Below, piece by piece: positions 32,895 to 43,085 of a DNA stretch of 64,000 nucleotides. Each line of letters starts with the position of its first letter. The first letter of the stretch is position 1. Source of the DNA: Puccinia triticina. Taxonomy: Eukaryota; Basidiomycota; Pucciniomycetes; Pucciniales; Pucciniaceae. Location: contig NC_070567.1 in NCBI RefSeq assembly GCF_026914185.1, forward strand, positions 1,240,001-1,304,000. Reading direction: 5' to 3'. A program made the position numbers and the translations under genes. The notes beneath the pieces are model-generated. The model was not told the DNA's origin, did no database searches, and was given only the letters and a program-made list of their open reading frames with translations.

Positions 32895-35155
32895 ATTCTT
32901 GCTTGCCGAACTTTTTGGATGGTCTTCAGGAGGATGGGCGGTCCTGGCAAGAGGGCTTGTTCGGAACCTTGAGCCGTTGCGCCACCCGACTTCCTGCGGC
33001 ACGGCGTTCGCCCTGGCGCTAGCTTAACTATTGTGTTTCGATAAATCCTTGGACAATCCGGTGCATCGGAAGACTTAAAGTTATGTGGTTATGCTGCACA
33101 GTGCACAGCAGCAATTTTTTCCTTTGGTTTTTGCCACCCACAGCGGCAATTCATGATGTCATGTGCCTTGCTCAAGTTGCTGTGATTAAGCAGCGGCAAG
33201 CGTCCCATCCATCTCAAACCACCATTGCTGCAGCCTTTGGTTGCTTCTCTCGACGACAATGGCCTCACTAATACGAATCACAGAATGGGTTTTCGCTCTT
33301 ACGCTCCGGACACCGAGGTTCATGCAGTCCGAATGGCCCTCAAGGGCCTGTTGTTTACGGCTTCATGGATGTTTGATTTCGCGGCAGTCGTTTGGCCAAT
33401 GGCTCGATCCCTACCAAGAAAATCCATGCGTTATCAGGGATCCGGATACTTATGAAACCCTTGGCCAACCCGCAGCCCTCTCTAGAGAAAACTGTACCTT
33501 GATGATTGGGTTTGTACGACTCGAACCGAGTTTGTTTCCACACAAGATTCGATAGAAGTTGTACGACTTGACAGAAGTCTTGCTCAGTGCTGCAGGCGTT
33601 CACTGGAAACTCGTCAAACGTTTGTCAATCACTCTGAAAAAACAGAAACCAAAGACATTCGCAAAAACACCACCGGGCCGGTTTGCCATCTATCCAATGC
33701 GGTCAGGTGCGACTGCGTCAGCCCGCCCCTGCTTGATACCGTCGGATCAGCCGTCCTGGCCCCGATGGCAACATTGAGAGCTGTGTATAGTCCCTGGCTG
33801 GCATTTTTCTCACACCAATCGGCCTCCCAATCTGCCGCCGAACCCAACGTTGCTTGACCCCGTATGTATACGCTTTCTGTGCTTGTGCTATCAAATTTAT
33901 GCCGCGCTAGGATACTTGGCAGTTTCAGTTTGCGCAAGACCCTGTGTAATGAGAGAAATATTCTACTTTTCTTGTGGCAAAGTTAAACCAGTTTGTTTTT
34001 TCTTTCTGATTACAATGTGAAGTTCTTCTTCCGCATTGTTCTGGTGCAGGACAAACACAAGTTTTTCCAAGTGAGTTCTTGACCTTTGTAGCCGAGGGAC
34101 ACTTACTTGAGGTCCGACTGAGCGGGAACCAGAGTGCCGTGTGTGGAGGCCTGGGCCAACAGGTTGGTCAACTCACAGGTCGCCGGCTGTGTGACGACCT
34201 TTTAATGTGATGCCAACGCTGCTGCTCAAGCAGGAAGGATTCATTTTGGCCTAATTGATGCGCCAAAGCTGACCTTGCTGCCCGGAGCGTGGGCATGGTC
34301 GGACTTGTCGGCAATCAGGCCCGGTCAGACAGCTCACTGCTCAGTCTAACAGCCTGCAAAGTGGCAGGGTGGGCTCGGCCATAATCAGACGAGGGAGCAA
34401 AAACACCGTCAGCCCTGTTCTATATTCTGGGAGAGCAGCTTAAAAAAGGTCGTGTAGACCTACAACCTACTGCTGCATGCAGAAAAACTTCAAGAAAAAC
34501 CTTAACATCCACATTTTTCAGTAAAATGATAGACTGCTCCACACTTACAGTGAGTTGAGCCGGGGTTTGGCATTTTGTCGTTGAGTCTCCAAAGGGTGGG
34601 TCTATTTGACCGTGGCGGCGGGATAGATGCTAATGTCCTGGGCCGAGGCACACTGGTGACTGGACTACCGGCTGCTGTGGCCAAGATGATCACCAATGAC
34701 GACATCATGGCCTTTGAGGGGTAAAAAGAATGAAAGAAAACAGTGAAGATCCTTGAACCTTGGGGGAAAATCCAGGAAAATCCTGCAAATCCGTCCAAGG
34801 ATTCTTCAAAACACAATACCTCTCGAACGGAGGGTCCGGGGGACCCCGCCCGGAGGGCTCTCCGCAGGAGAGGGCCGCTTTGCGGCCAGCCACAGCGAGC
34901 CTCCCACCAGGGGGGACTTGTGTTAGGGCACATCACATCTAGATCTGTGGGGAAAATAAAATCTAAAAGGGCCAGAGGCAGATTCCAAATAGCGAATCAA
35001 AAACCAATCCAGGATGAAAATTTCAGAAACATAGCATCAAGTTGAACATCCTTTGATGTTAAGCAGAACAGCCCTGTGGATGGTTGGAGTTGGCTGATTC
35101 CTTTTTTGTCTTGAAGTTGTGTGGGCTTTTGGGCGTGGGAAATATCACTGCTGCC
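32895..35155. other. no recognisable gene
   Basis: A minus-strand open stretch at 33355-33603 looks coding-like but matches nothing I know. 34820-34925 is a GC-rich block with CCGCCCGGAGGGCTCTCC and CCTCCCACCAGGGGGG. Similar words recur at 42818-42840 and 44490-44510, suggesting a dispersed repeat end. Confidence 0.35.
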
Positions 35156-35158
35156 ATG

Positions 35159-35850
35159 GGTTGCACCAACAATGGGCCACTACGCTACGCTACGCTACAG
35201 GCCAATATCTGTTAGTGTATCCGTGGTTATTTGGCAAGACAATTGGGGTATTGTTATCCCCAATTATAGCCCAATACACTAACAGTTAGTGTATCCAAAG
35301 TTTCTCATTGAAGATCTTGGGTATTGTTATCCAGAATACACTCAAAATACACTAACAGGTAGTGTATTTATTTTGGATAACCAACATTTCCCTGAAAGTT
35401 AGTGTATCAGAGTTAGGATAACAATCTTCTACACTACAGTATCTGTTATCTCATGGTTTTTAGCCTCTAGAAAATGATTTTCAAAACATCATGTCCCAGA
35501 TTTATTTTTTTTGTAACACAAAACCAACTTTACTACCAAAAATATCAATACACTGAAAGTAATTTTATCATTAATTGCAGAGATAAACCAACAGTTATTG
35601 TATTTGTTATCAGGAATAACAACAGATAACAATCATGAAACTAGGATTTGGTTATTGTTAACCTGGCATATTTCAGCTACACTAACAATACAATAACAGC
35701 CAAAAAGAATAACATCAAAAAGATGTATTGTTATTGCAATAAAATCAAGGATAACAGTATTATTTGTGTAGTGCAGTGGAAAAAACTAACAATACACTAC
35801 ACTAACAATACAGTTAGTGTATCAGCCCACCGTTGGTTGCACATAGAGTC
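35159..35850. mobile_element. Repeat element rich in GTTAGTGTAT / ATACACTAAC words
   Basis: Ends resemble inverted repeats: TGCACCAACAATGGGC (35162) against the inverse of GCCCACCGTTGGTTGCA (about 35825-35841). The interior repeats GTTAGTGTAT or its inverse at least eight times, with GTATTGTTATCC words between, and CTACG units at 35180-35198. No gene; class unknown. Confidence 0.6.
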
Positions 35851-36600
35851 CTGTTAAAGGGTAACAGGATATTTGCAAGGATGGACCATGGGACAAGAAC
35901 CCTGAAATTGCGGCGGCGTAGCCGCCTTGAACTCCAGTGAATGTCTTGAAATGGGCTCTAAAGTTTTTTTAAATTCTATTTGTGAACCCCCTAATTACAG
36001 CCAAATTTCCATTGGAATTTCCTCTGCCACCGTGACTGGGTACCTGAAATTAATTATTAACTGGAATAGTTCCAGAGATTGGATGAGAGTATGGAAAATA
36101 TCTGAAAATACATGCCTATGTATTTAATTGAAATCAATGACTATTTGAAGTTGTCAAACCATGCAACATTTGGTTGTCTGATGAGCCATCTTAATTTGAT
36201 CCACTGCAAATACTTAAAAAAAGGTTCCATGAATGCCTTGAGTCCTGCTCTTGATTAAGCAGAAACTGCTTTTATCTCAACAGATCATCTGTCCTAAATT
36301 GCTGTGAACCCAAAATCAACCTGGTCTTATAATTGTATTAAGACCAAGAGTTTCTACTATCAAGCTAAGTCAAGAAAGATCAGATAGTCCATTGAAGTAT
36401 GTACAATGTAGGCCGATTCATTCCACAAAAAAAGAAAGCAAGCAGTTGATGTGTTGCACGCGAGAATCAGTGAAAGGATGGTCCCAGGTGAGTCTATGTA
36501 GGTACATGTGATTAGTTACATCTAGCGGGTTCAACTGCATAAATGGGAAGAGTATAACAGCATTAAAAGCAAAAGTTTTTAGAACAGATATAAATACGTA
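35851..36600. other. non-coding stretch
   Basis: No gene. 35965-35995 (TTGTGAACCCCCTAATTAC) is a broken end of the TA-target MITE family. Confidence 0.4.
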
Positions 36601-36604
36601 TTGT

Positions 36605-37814
36605 TTATTCCATTACAAATGATTCACAAGCTTCAGTTGCATTCGTTGCAGCTGCCGAGAACAAAGCGTTCCAAGTGACAAGCCAAGTTTTGAGGCAAGT
36701 TTGAGACGAACAATAATTGGCTTCTGTGCACCTCGGTATAATATAAAGGTCTACAAAAAACAAGCAAGATTGAAAACAAGATACGAGGTCCTCGATTTGT
36801 GCGCAAAAGGTTGCAGTAGGTATCGCCAGCGAATGGGAGGCGAGATACTAATCTAGCAAGATATTTACCCATTTTGACAGCTGATTCGTCTAATGAAGCG
36901 AGTTGATGAGAAGACATTTCTGTAAAAAGTGGTAGCTTGCTTTTGGCCATCCTATCAGTTGTCAGTTTGTTAAAAAATAACCTGGATAGTTTGAGGACTG
37001 GTATAAACGATTGGAGGAGCTCGATCACTGATTCCGCGAAAAGTCCCTGATCTGGTACCACCATGAAGAAAGCGTCATTCAACGCAAAATCGATGTTTTG
37101 TAGCGCAACTTTCCACTGATCATAAATTGGATGTAATTCGGGTGCCTTTGACCATTTGACGACGGACTCGATCGACCACAAGAGTTGACCATCGTATGGA
37201 GCTCTTACGTGAGTGTGGTCGTCGGCTGGGAGCATGAGTGTTTCAATGACCCGACGACAATCCAAAAGAAACGAGCCAAGGTTGGTTTTCAATTCGTTCC
37301 TAATCGACAAATCCAAACCGCGGATTCTATGGCGTTTGAGCTCTTTGAAGTGCTGGTCATTCGTTAGGGTCGGTTCGTATTGTGTTCCGGGGATGATGTC
37401 ATTGATGACACAAATTATTCGATCCAAAGTCATTTCAAGGCTTGGTTGGATCACTATCACGAGGGGCATGATGTACCCCGGATTTAGCCGCACGGCGTTT
37501 GAGTCACCCAGAACTTGCGAAAGACTGGTGATGTGATATTGGAGTGAAGGTAGCAGGGTCGAATGTAGCTCAGTTAAGAGATATTTTTTCGAGCGCAGTC
37601 TTTCGATCGAGAGATCTGCTTGGGTATCAGTGAGTACGCGATTGTAGTCGTACTCGGCCAGACGCCCGAAAAACTTCGCTGCATATTCTGAAGGGGATTT
37701 TTTTTGAGCCAGTTCAGCCCATGTATGCAGGAAGTTCGGACTGATGATTTGGATGAAAAGCTCACCTACTTGATTTCGAAACCGATGGATTGCTAACGCA
37801 TCTAGCTCATCCAT
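36605..37814 (-). pseudogene. Hypothetical protein, paralogous family, copy B (C-terminal frameshift)
   Basis: Paralogue of 31603-32894. The start is ATG 37814 (MDELDALAIHR). The frame is open through the point where copy A is broken (NFLHTWAELAQKKSP), down to about 36840. There, after RLVSRLPFA, a short deletion plus shift moves the family's C-terminal reading into another frame (CFQSCLFFVDLYIIP, then CLKTWLVTWNALF), ending at the TAA at 36605-36607. In the original frame it would instead run to 36633 with an unrelated tail. Upstream, open sequence continues to 38129 but enters a transposable element, so that part is not counted. Function unknown. Confidence 0.7.
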
Positions 37815-38026
37815 GTCTCCAAGTAGTTCCGTCCGATGTATTCGTCCTTCCCGAGCTCTTTGTTGGTGACGTGTGGCGCGCCTTGGCTCAAAACTCGGAG
37901 CCGCCACGAACTTAACGAGGTCCCTCTGCTGTGGGAATGTGTCTTGCGAGGCAAGCCTCCGACAGGACCCTGGAAACCCCCTGTGGAGGTGGTAACCAAA
38001 AAAACGAGATTTGGCACTCGTACATT

Positions 38027-38773
38027 GGAGGACTTCCCTTCGATTTACACAGCCGTGTAAAGTCAGATCTAGCACTACAGACCGGGCATCAAGGTTGCGT
38101 ACTCTCGATGGCCGGTCTGTACCGGGCATCGAGAGGGTTGAGTCCCCTCGACGATCGGTCTGTACCGGGCATCGAGAGGGTTGTGTACTCTGGATGGCCG
38201 GTACAGACCAGCTACAGCAGTTCCGAGAAAGCTTGCGTTTCCGGACCTGCGATTCTGCCCCCCGAACTCGACTTCAACTTCAGCCACATCCCCCCTGTAT
38301 TCTGGACAGCCCGGGTTATACAGGGCTGTGGGGCCTGACTGGGCAGCCTGGTGCCCTGTCATGCCACACGGGCGCAGGGGGGTGCAGGACCGCTGGGCTC
38401 GAAATTTGACAAGGAGTCCAACGGTGCCACTCTCCAAAGCTAAAAGCTAGCTATCACAAAGATAGCTTTTGCAACAAATGCATGTCCCTGTATGGCAACG
38501 GCCATACAGGAGGCAATACAGGTGGCTGAAGTCAAGTTCGGGGGGCAAAATCGCAGGTCCAGAAGCGCAAGCTTTCTCGGAACTGCTGTATCGGGGGGGG
38601 GGGGGGGGGGGGGTTGTGTACTCTTGATGACCGGTCTGTACCGGCCATCAAGAGGGATGTTTTGGTTTAATCTAGCCGCTGAAAAGTGCGTGTAAAACCA
38701 GGGTGTAAAAATCTGGCTTTACAAGTGCCAAATCTGACTTTACACGGCTGTGTAAATCAAAGGGAAGTCCTCC
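38027..38773. mobile_element. Foldback element with TTTACACAGCCGTGTAAA termini and satellite array 2
   Basis: Inverted arms begin GGAGGACTTCCCTT(C/T)GATTT followed by ACACAGCCGTGTAAAGTCAGAT, flanked by ATT on both sides (38024-38026, 38774-38776). Inner arms pair 38222-38285 with 38522-38590. The arms contain GACCGGTC satellite units. 3-bp duplication suggests PIF/Harbinger-type. It begins about 210 bp upstream of the copy B start codon. Confidence 0.75.
38593..38613 (+). repeat. Run of 21 G
   Basis: An uninterrupted G tract in the right arm of the element above, with no counterpart in the left arm. Could form a G-quadruplex; length may be unreliable in sequencing. Confidence 0.9.
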
Positions 38774-38793
38774 ATTATGTATAAAAAAAATGA

Positions 38794-40395
38794 GGCCCCA
38801 TTTGGCCGCGCGATGTAATATGATAAATCGGGCAATTTATAACGGGGGGCGCCCGGGGTATCACACCTGTTTATTTGGTGTTTGGGGCTGCCAATGATAT
38901 TATAAAATGCATTACCCCACATCACCAAAAAAATATCACCCCCGCCATTTTGGAAATAGAGGTCAGGACCTCTATTTCCGGGTGATATATCGGTGACTAC
39001 ATATGTACTCACCCCCCAGTCATCAAGCTGCACCTCTCGATGACCAATCATCTGGTCATCAAGAAGGACACAACCTCTTGATGACTGGTCAACCAATCAT
39101 CGAAGAGGACACAACCTGTGGATGACCGGTTGGACTGGCCATCCAGACACAACCTCTGGATGACCGTTCTGACCGGCCATCCAGAGGACTTCACCTCTCA
39201 ATGATCACCGGTTCAACCGGTCATTGAAGAGGACACACCCTCTTGATGACCGGCCAACCGGTCATTGAAGAGGACAGACCCTCTTGATGATCGGTCAACC
39301 GGTCATCAAAGAGGACATAACCTCGGGAGTCTGGTTGACCGGTCATCAAGAGGGTGTGTCCTCTTTGATGGCCAGTCAACCGCTTCACCTCTCGATGACC
39401 AGTCAACAGGTCATCAAGAGGTTGTGTCCTCATGACCAGTTGACCGGTCATCAAGAGGAGTTCAGCTCTTGATGAACGGTCAACCGGTCATCAGGAGCTG
39501 AAGCCCTCTGGACGACCGGTTCAACCAATCATCAGGAGCTGAACTCCTCTAGATGACTGGTTCGACCGGCCATCCAGAGGAGTTCAGCTCTCGATGACCG
39601 GGTGATCGGACATTGAGAGGTGGGCTCCTCTTGATGACCGGATGATTGAGAGGAGTTCAGCTCTCTCGATGTCCGGTTGACCGGTCATCAAGAGGAGTTC
39701 AGCTCTCTCGATGTCCGGTTGACCGGTCATCGAGAGGAGTTCACCTCTCTCGATGTCCGTTTGACTGGTCATTGAGAGGAGTTCATCTCTCGATGTCCGA
39801 TCAAACGGACATCGAGAGAGGTGAACGTTCTTGATGGACCAAGAGACGTTCCTGATGGACCGTTCATCAAAGAGGAGTTCAGCTCTTGATGACCGATCAA
39901 CCGGTCATCAAGAGCTGAATTCCTCTGGATGGCCGGTCAGAGCTGAACGCTCTTGATGGACCGTTCATCAAAGAGGACTTGACCTCTTGATGACCAATCA
40001 ACCAGTCATCAAGAGGTGAACTCCTCTGGATGGCCGGCCAAACCGTTCATCCAGAGGTTAGGTCCTCTTTGATGACCGGTTGACCGGTCATTGAGAGGTG
40101 AAGTCCTTTTTGATGACCAGATGACCGGTCATCGAGAGGGTGTTACTCCTCCGGATAACCAGTTGAACAGGTCATCGAGATGTGTACTAGGTGTGTGTAC
40201 ATGTATGATACTGTCTGCTCTCCAAACAGCCTGTTATAAATGGACTCCAACATTATTCTGGAGTGGATGCGCCAAACAGCCATGTTATAAATCTAATCAT
40301 TTCTTGATTGGCTTTATTACAGTTGGATTGCACATTGGGTGGTATGTATATTATGATGCAATTTATCATATCACACCGGGCGTCCAAATGGGGCC
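38794..40395. mobile_element. PIF/Harbinger-type non-autonomous element with satellite array 3
   Basis: 1602 bp. Ends GGCCCCATTTGG with the same subterminal ATATGATAAAT in both arms, flanked by TGA (38791-38793, 40396-40398). The 3-bp duplication and GGCC-type ends fit PIF/Harbinger. It starts 17 bp after the end of the preceding element's target repeat. No transposase; the core (39010-40180) is GACCGGTC satellite. Confidence 0.8.
39010..40180. repeat. Palindromic GACCGGTC satellite, array 3
   Basis: Many units of the form CCTCTTGATGACCGG-TCAA-CCGGTCATCAAGAGG with linkers such as AGTTCAGCT or ACACAA. Same unit as array 1 (13890-14690) and as 38090-38210 and 38620-38660, though the host elements have different ends. 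Confidence 0.9.
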
Positions 40396-40683
40396 TGAGC
40401 AATGGTGCAATTGGGGTTCTCAAAGTTGCGACATAGCGGCATATGTCATGCAAACATACAACTTTATTTGCAGGGGCTGTCAAACGCTTCCCTGCAAAAA
40501 AGGTGTGGATGGCAGTAGGTCACATTTGTATGTTTTCAACTTTGAGAACCCTAAATAACGTATTGCACCACCGTTCCGAGTAATATAAGAATAATGGCTT
40601 GGAATCAGTTACGTTACCATTAATGGTAACATAACTACCCTGCGTTGCTCCAAATCCAGGGTCTTTTAACATGAAATTCTCTA

Positions 40684-41810
40684 AGGGCCTGTACCATATG
40701 AAATCTGTTTTTCTGGTTCAGGGAAAATAGTTTTTTCTTTTGCGCTTTTCCGTTATTTTGAAAAACACATATCTGAAAAAACAGAATGTGATAAACGTGT
40801 ACCACAAACATCCCACCAAGGTTCCAGGATATCCACAATCAACCACCATTGCATCCACATCATCAAGATCCAGCACACCCAACACATCTAACACATCCAC
40901 CACCCTATACCACCATGGACAACAACCTGTTCACAACACTTGCTGCCGCCGCCACATCTCACTCATGGAGATGAATAACATCTTGATTTCAGTTGCTACC
41001 GCCGGGATTGCTCAAAAATACCTCGGAAGCATCTGGAATACATATGAAGCATACTATGGCGACAGCGGAGAAGCCAGGTACACTCGCTTCCTACTTGATG
41101 AAGTCAGACCAGAGCTTTTCCGTGAAATAACTTGAATGGAACAAGCCACTTTCAAAAATCTTGTTGAAGAGTTGTCAATGAGTGGGCTCAATCAACCATG
41201 TAACCTCAAACATACCTATCAGATTTTTTCCTCCCTTGTTTATAAGAGCTATATAAGATTGTGACCAATAAAAAGACCATGTGATCAGATTGAGCAATAC
41301 ATCATGGCAAAGTGTGATTGAGAAAGAAGACCAGAGTGCAACCAAGAAAGAAGACCAGACGATTGTAAGACCAAGTGATAAAAGAAATAGATCACGGCCA
41401 AGAAAGACAAGATCCAAATAATAAGAGCAATAAATCATGATTGAGAAAGACAACCGTATCAATCAATTGAGAGAGACAGCCGTATTGATTGAGAGAGAGA
41501 GACAGCTGTATCAATTGATTGAGAGAGACAACTGTAGCTTGGGCTGGACTGTGGATTCAGACATTGAAGTCGGTGTTGGTGGCGAGTTCGGAGATCTGGG
41601 TTCTGATGAGATCATGAGAGTGGTGGGATGGTGCCCTTAAGGACAACTGGAATAATGAGATCGAGAGTGATGGACTTTGGCATCTGTAGATGGCACTCCA
41701 GTGGAAAAATAGCGGTCAAAAAACAGGGTCAGACCTGTTTTTGAAAAGCACCCATTTTTGAGGAAAACTATTTTCTGTATATGTCAAAAAACAGGCGCTG
41801 TGGTACGTGT
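40684..41810 (+). pseudogene. Transposase N-terminal fragment (PIF/Harbinger-like), possible element relic
   Basis: The plus frame 40740-41135 ends with RFLLDEVRPELFREIT, then TGA, then continues in frame with MEQATFKNLVEELSMSGL. This fits the region before the catalytic domain of Harbinger-type transposases (the RMxxxTFxxL block); the TGA sits where Arg (CGA) is expected. No DDE domain follows. Weak inverted similarity between 40684-40730 (GGGCCTGTACCATAT, AAAATAG) and 41765-41810 (CTATTTTC, TGGTAC) may be its ends. AACAATATTAT-type and GAGAGAGACA repeats fill 41400-41540. Confidence 0.45.
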
Positions 41811-42840
41811 TTTTTGGTGAAAACAGTTTGCAGGAGGCAGTTGGGCAGCATTTTTGGCCAGGGAGAGATTTATGTGCGCAGCAGCAACATAAGAAGCTCA
41901 AGGGCAAGTTTGGCTCTGGAGAAGCAAGTGTTATCCAGGAAGAGACTTTGAGGCTCTCCTCTCCCACCTTGTTGGACTCTTCCTCAAGTGCATGTGTACG
42001 TCATTGATTGATGAGAAAGAGAGAGAAACAGGGGGGGTGCTCAGAGGAGCGCCTTCTTGACAGCAGCAATTCCCTCCCTCCTAATCAGATAAATACGAAG
42101 CCATGATATAAGTGTCCCCACCCACAACAGAAGGGGGGGGGAGGGGATGAGGAGGGGAAATAGAGGTCAACGAGGGAGGCGGAGAGGCTGTCAATGTCTT
42201 TGAGCTGCGCTTGGCACGGCGGCGGCAAGGAGTACCTAATCTGGAGCTCCTGCTTGAGCAAAACATTAAGCTTGACCAAGGCAGAGAGTCTCCAGTGGGC
42301 TGATTAGCATCAACGGAGGGCTGGGGGTCTTGATGTGCAAGGGTTGGCAATGAATTGCTCACTTTCCTCAAAACTTTCAGGATGTTTGGGCAGGGTTTAT
42401 GGGAGAGCAGCATCTTCCTGTTCATCCAACCCAAACTCAGAAAACCTACATAACTTTATGATTTTATAATAATTTTTATAAGATCACACTTTGAACTTTT
42501 TTTTGCTCAAACAAGCGGTTTGAGCACCCCACGCACACCAAAACAAGTCCTCAAACATTGAAAAGTCATGCTTTTCAAAAATCACTATAAAAATAGTGAG
42601 GAGTCACAAAAAAAGGTACATAACACCAAAAGAAAGACAAGAAGCAGGCCTTTATGGCCTGCGAAAGGAATTCAGTCAAGACAAGTAAGGAAGCGGTTAC
42701 AGGAGGAAGAAGACGAAATATACCGTTTTCCAGCGAAATCGGGAAACTCATCACGCGGGAATTCCAACTTAAGGTATAGGCCTCCACTGGTGTGGACAGC
42801 TCCACTGCTTGCTTCCGCTCCCGCCCGGAGGGCTAGTTAA
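41811..42840. other. no recognisable gene
   Basis: Short ORFs on both strands (41807-42840) have no domains. Purine-rich patches at 42015-42040 and 42125-42160. Confidence 0.35.
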
Positions 42841-42864
42841 GCTCAAAGTACATAGCCCAGTCTT

Positions 42865-43085
42865 TTTAGCATAAATAGAGGGCAGGGGAACTGCAGACAA
42901 GTTCCCCAGGAGTTCCGGTTTTGTCCTGGCCCCTCCCTGCAGGCCCCCTACTTTGCTTGATTAGGCCCATGCTTGAGACAACAAAATGCCAACTCTTTTT
43001 TGCTTGTTGTACTGTCACAAGCTGGAGAGTCTATCCGTGGCACCTAGTGGTTCACACCAAAACTTAGATCTTTTTTGCCATGTTT
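42865..43085 (+). repeat. LTR-like promoter/terminator relic, copy 1
   Basis: A TATA-like ATAAATAGAGGGCAGGGG is followed by GTCCTGGCCCCTCCCTGCAGG, TTGATTAGG, TTTTTTGCTTGTTG, CTGGAG, then CCAAAACTTAGATCT and an AATAAA. The order and spacing match 50597-50860, so both are copies of one dispersed repeat whose layout (TATA box, leader, polyadenylation signal) resembles an LTR. Ends not resolved. Confidence 0.5.

Noticed and set aside
39221..39834. Short ORFs with repeated DIERAELLSMTGQP peptides
   Set aside because: Also satellite translation.
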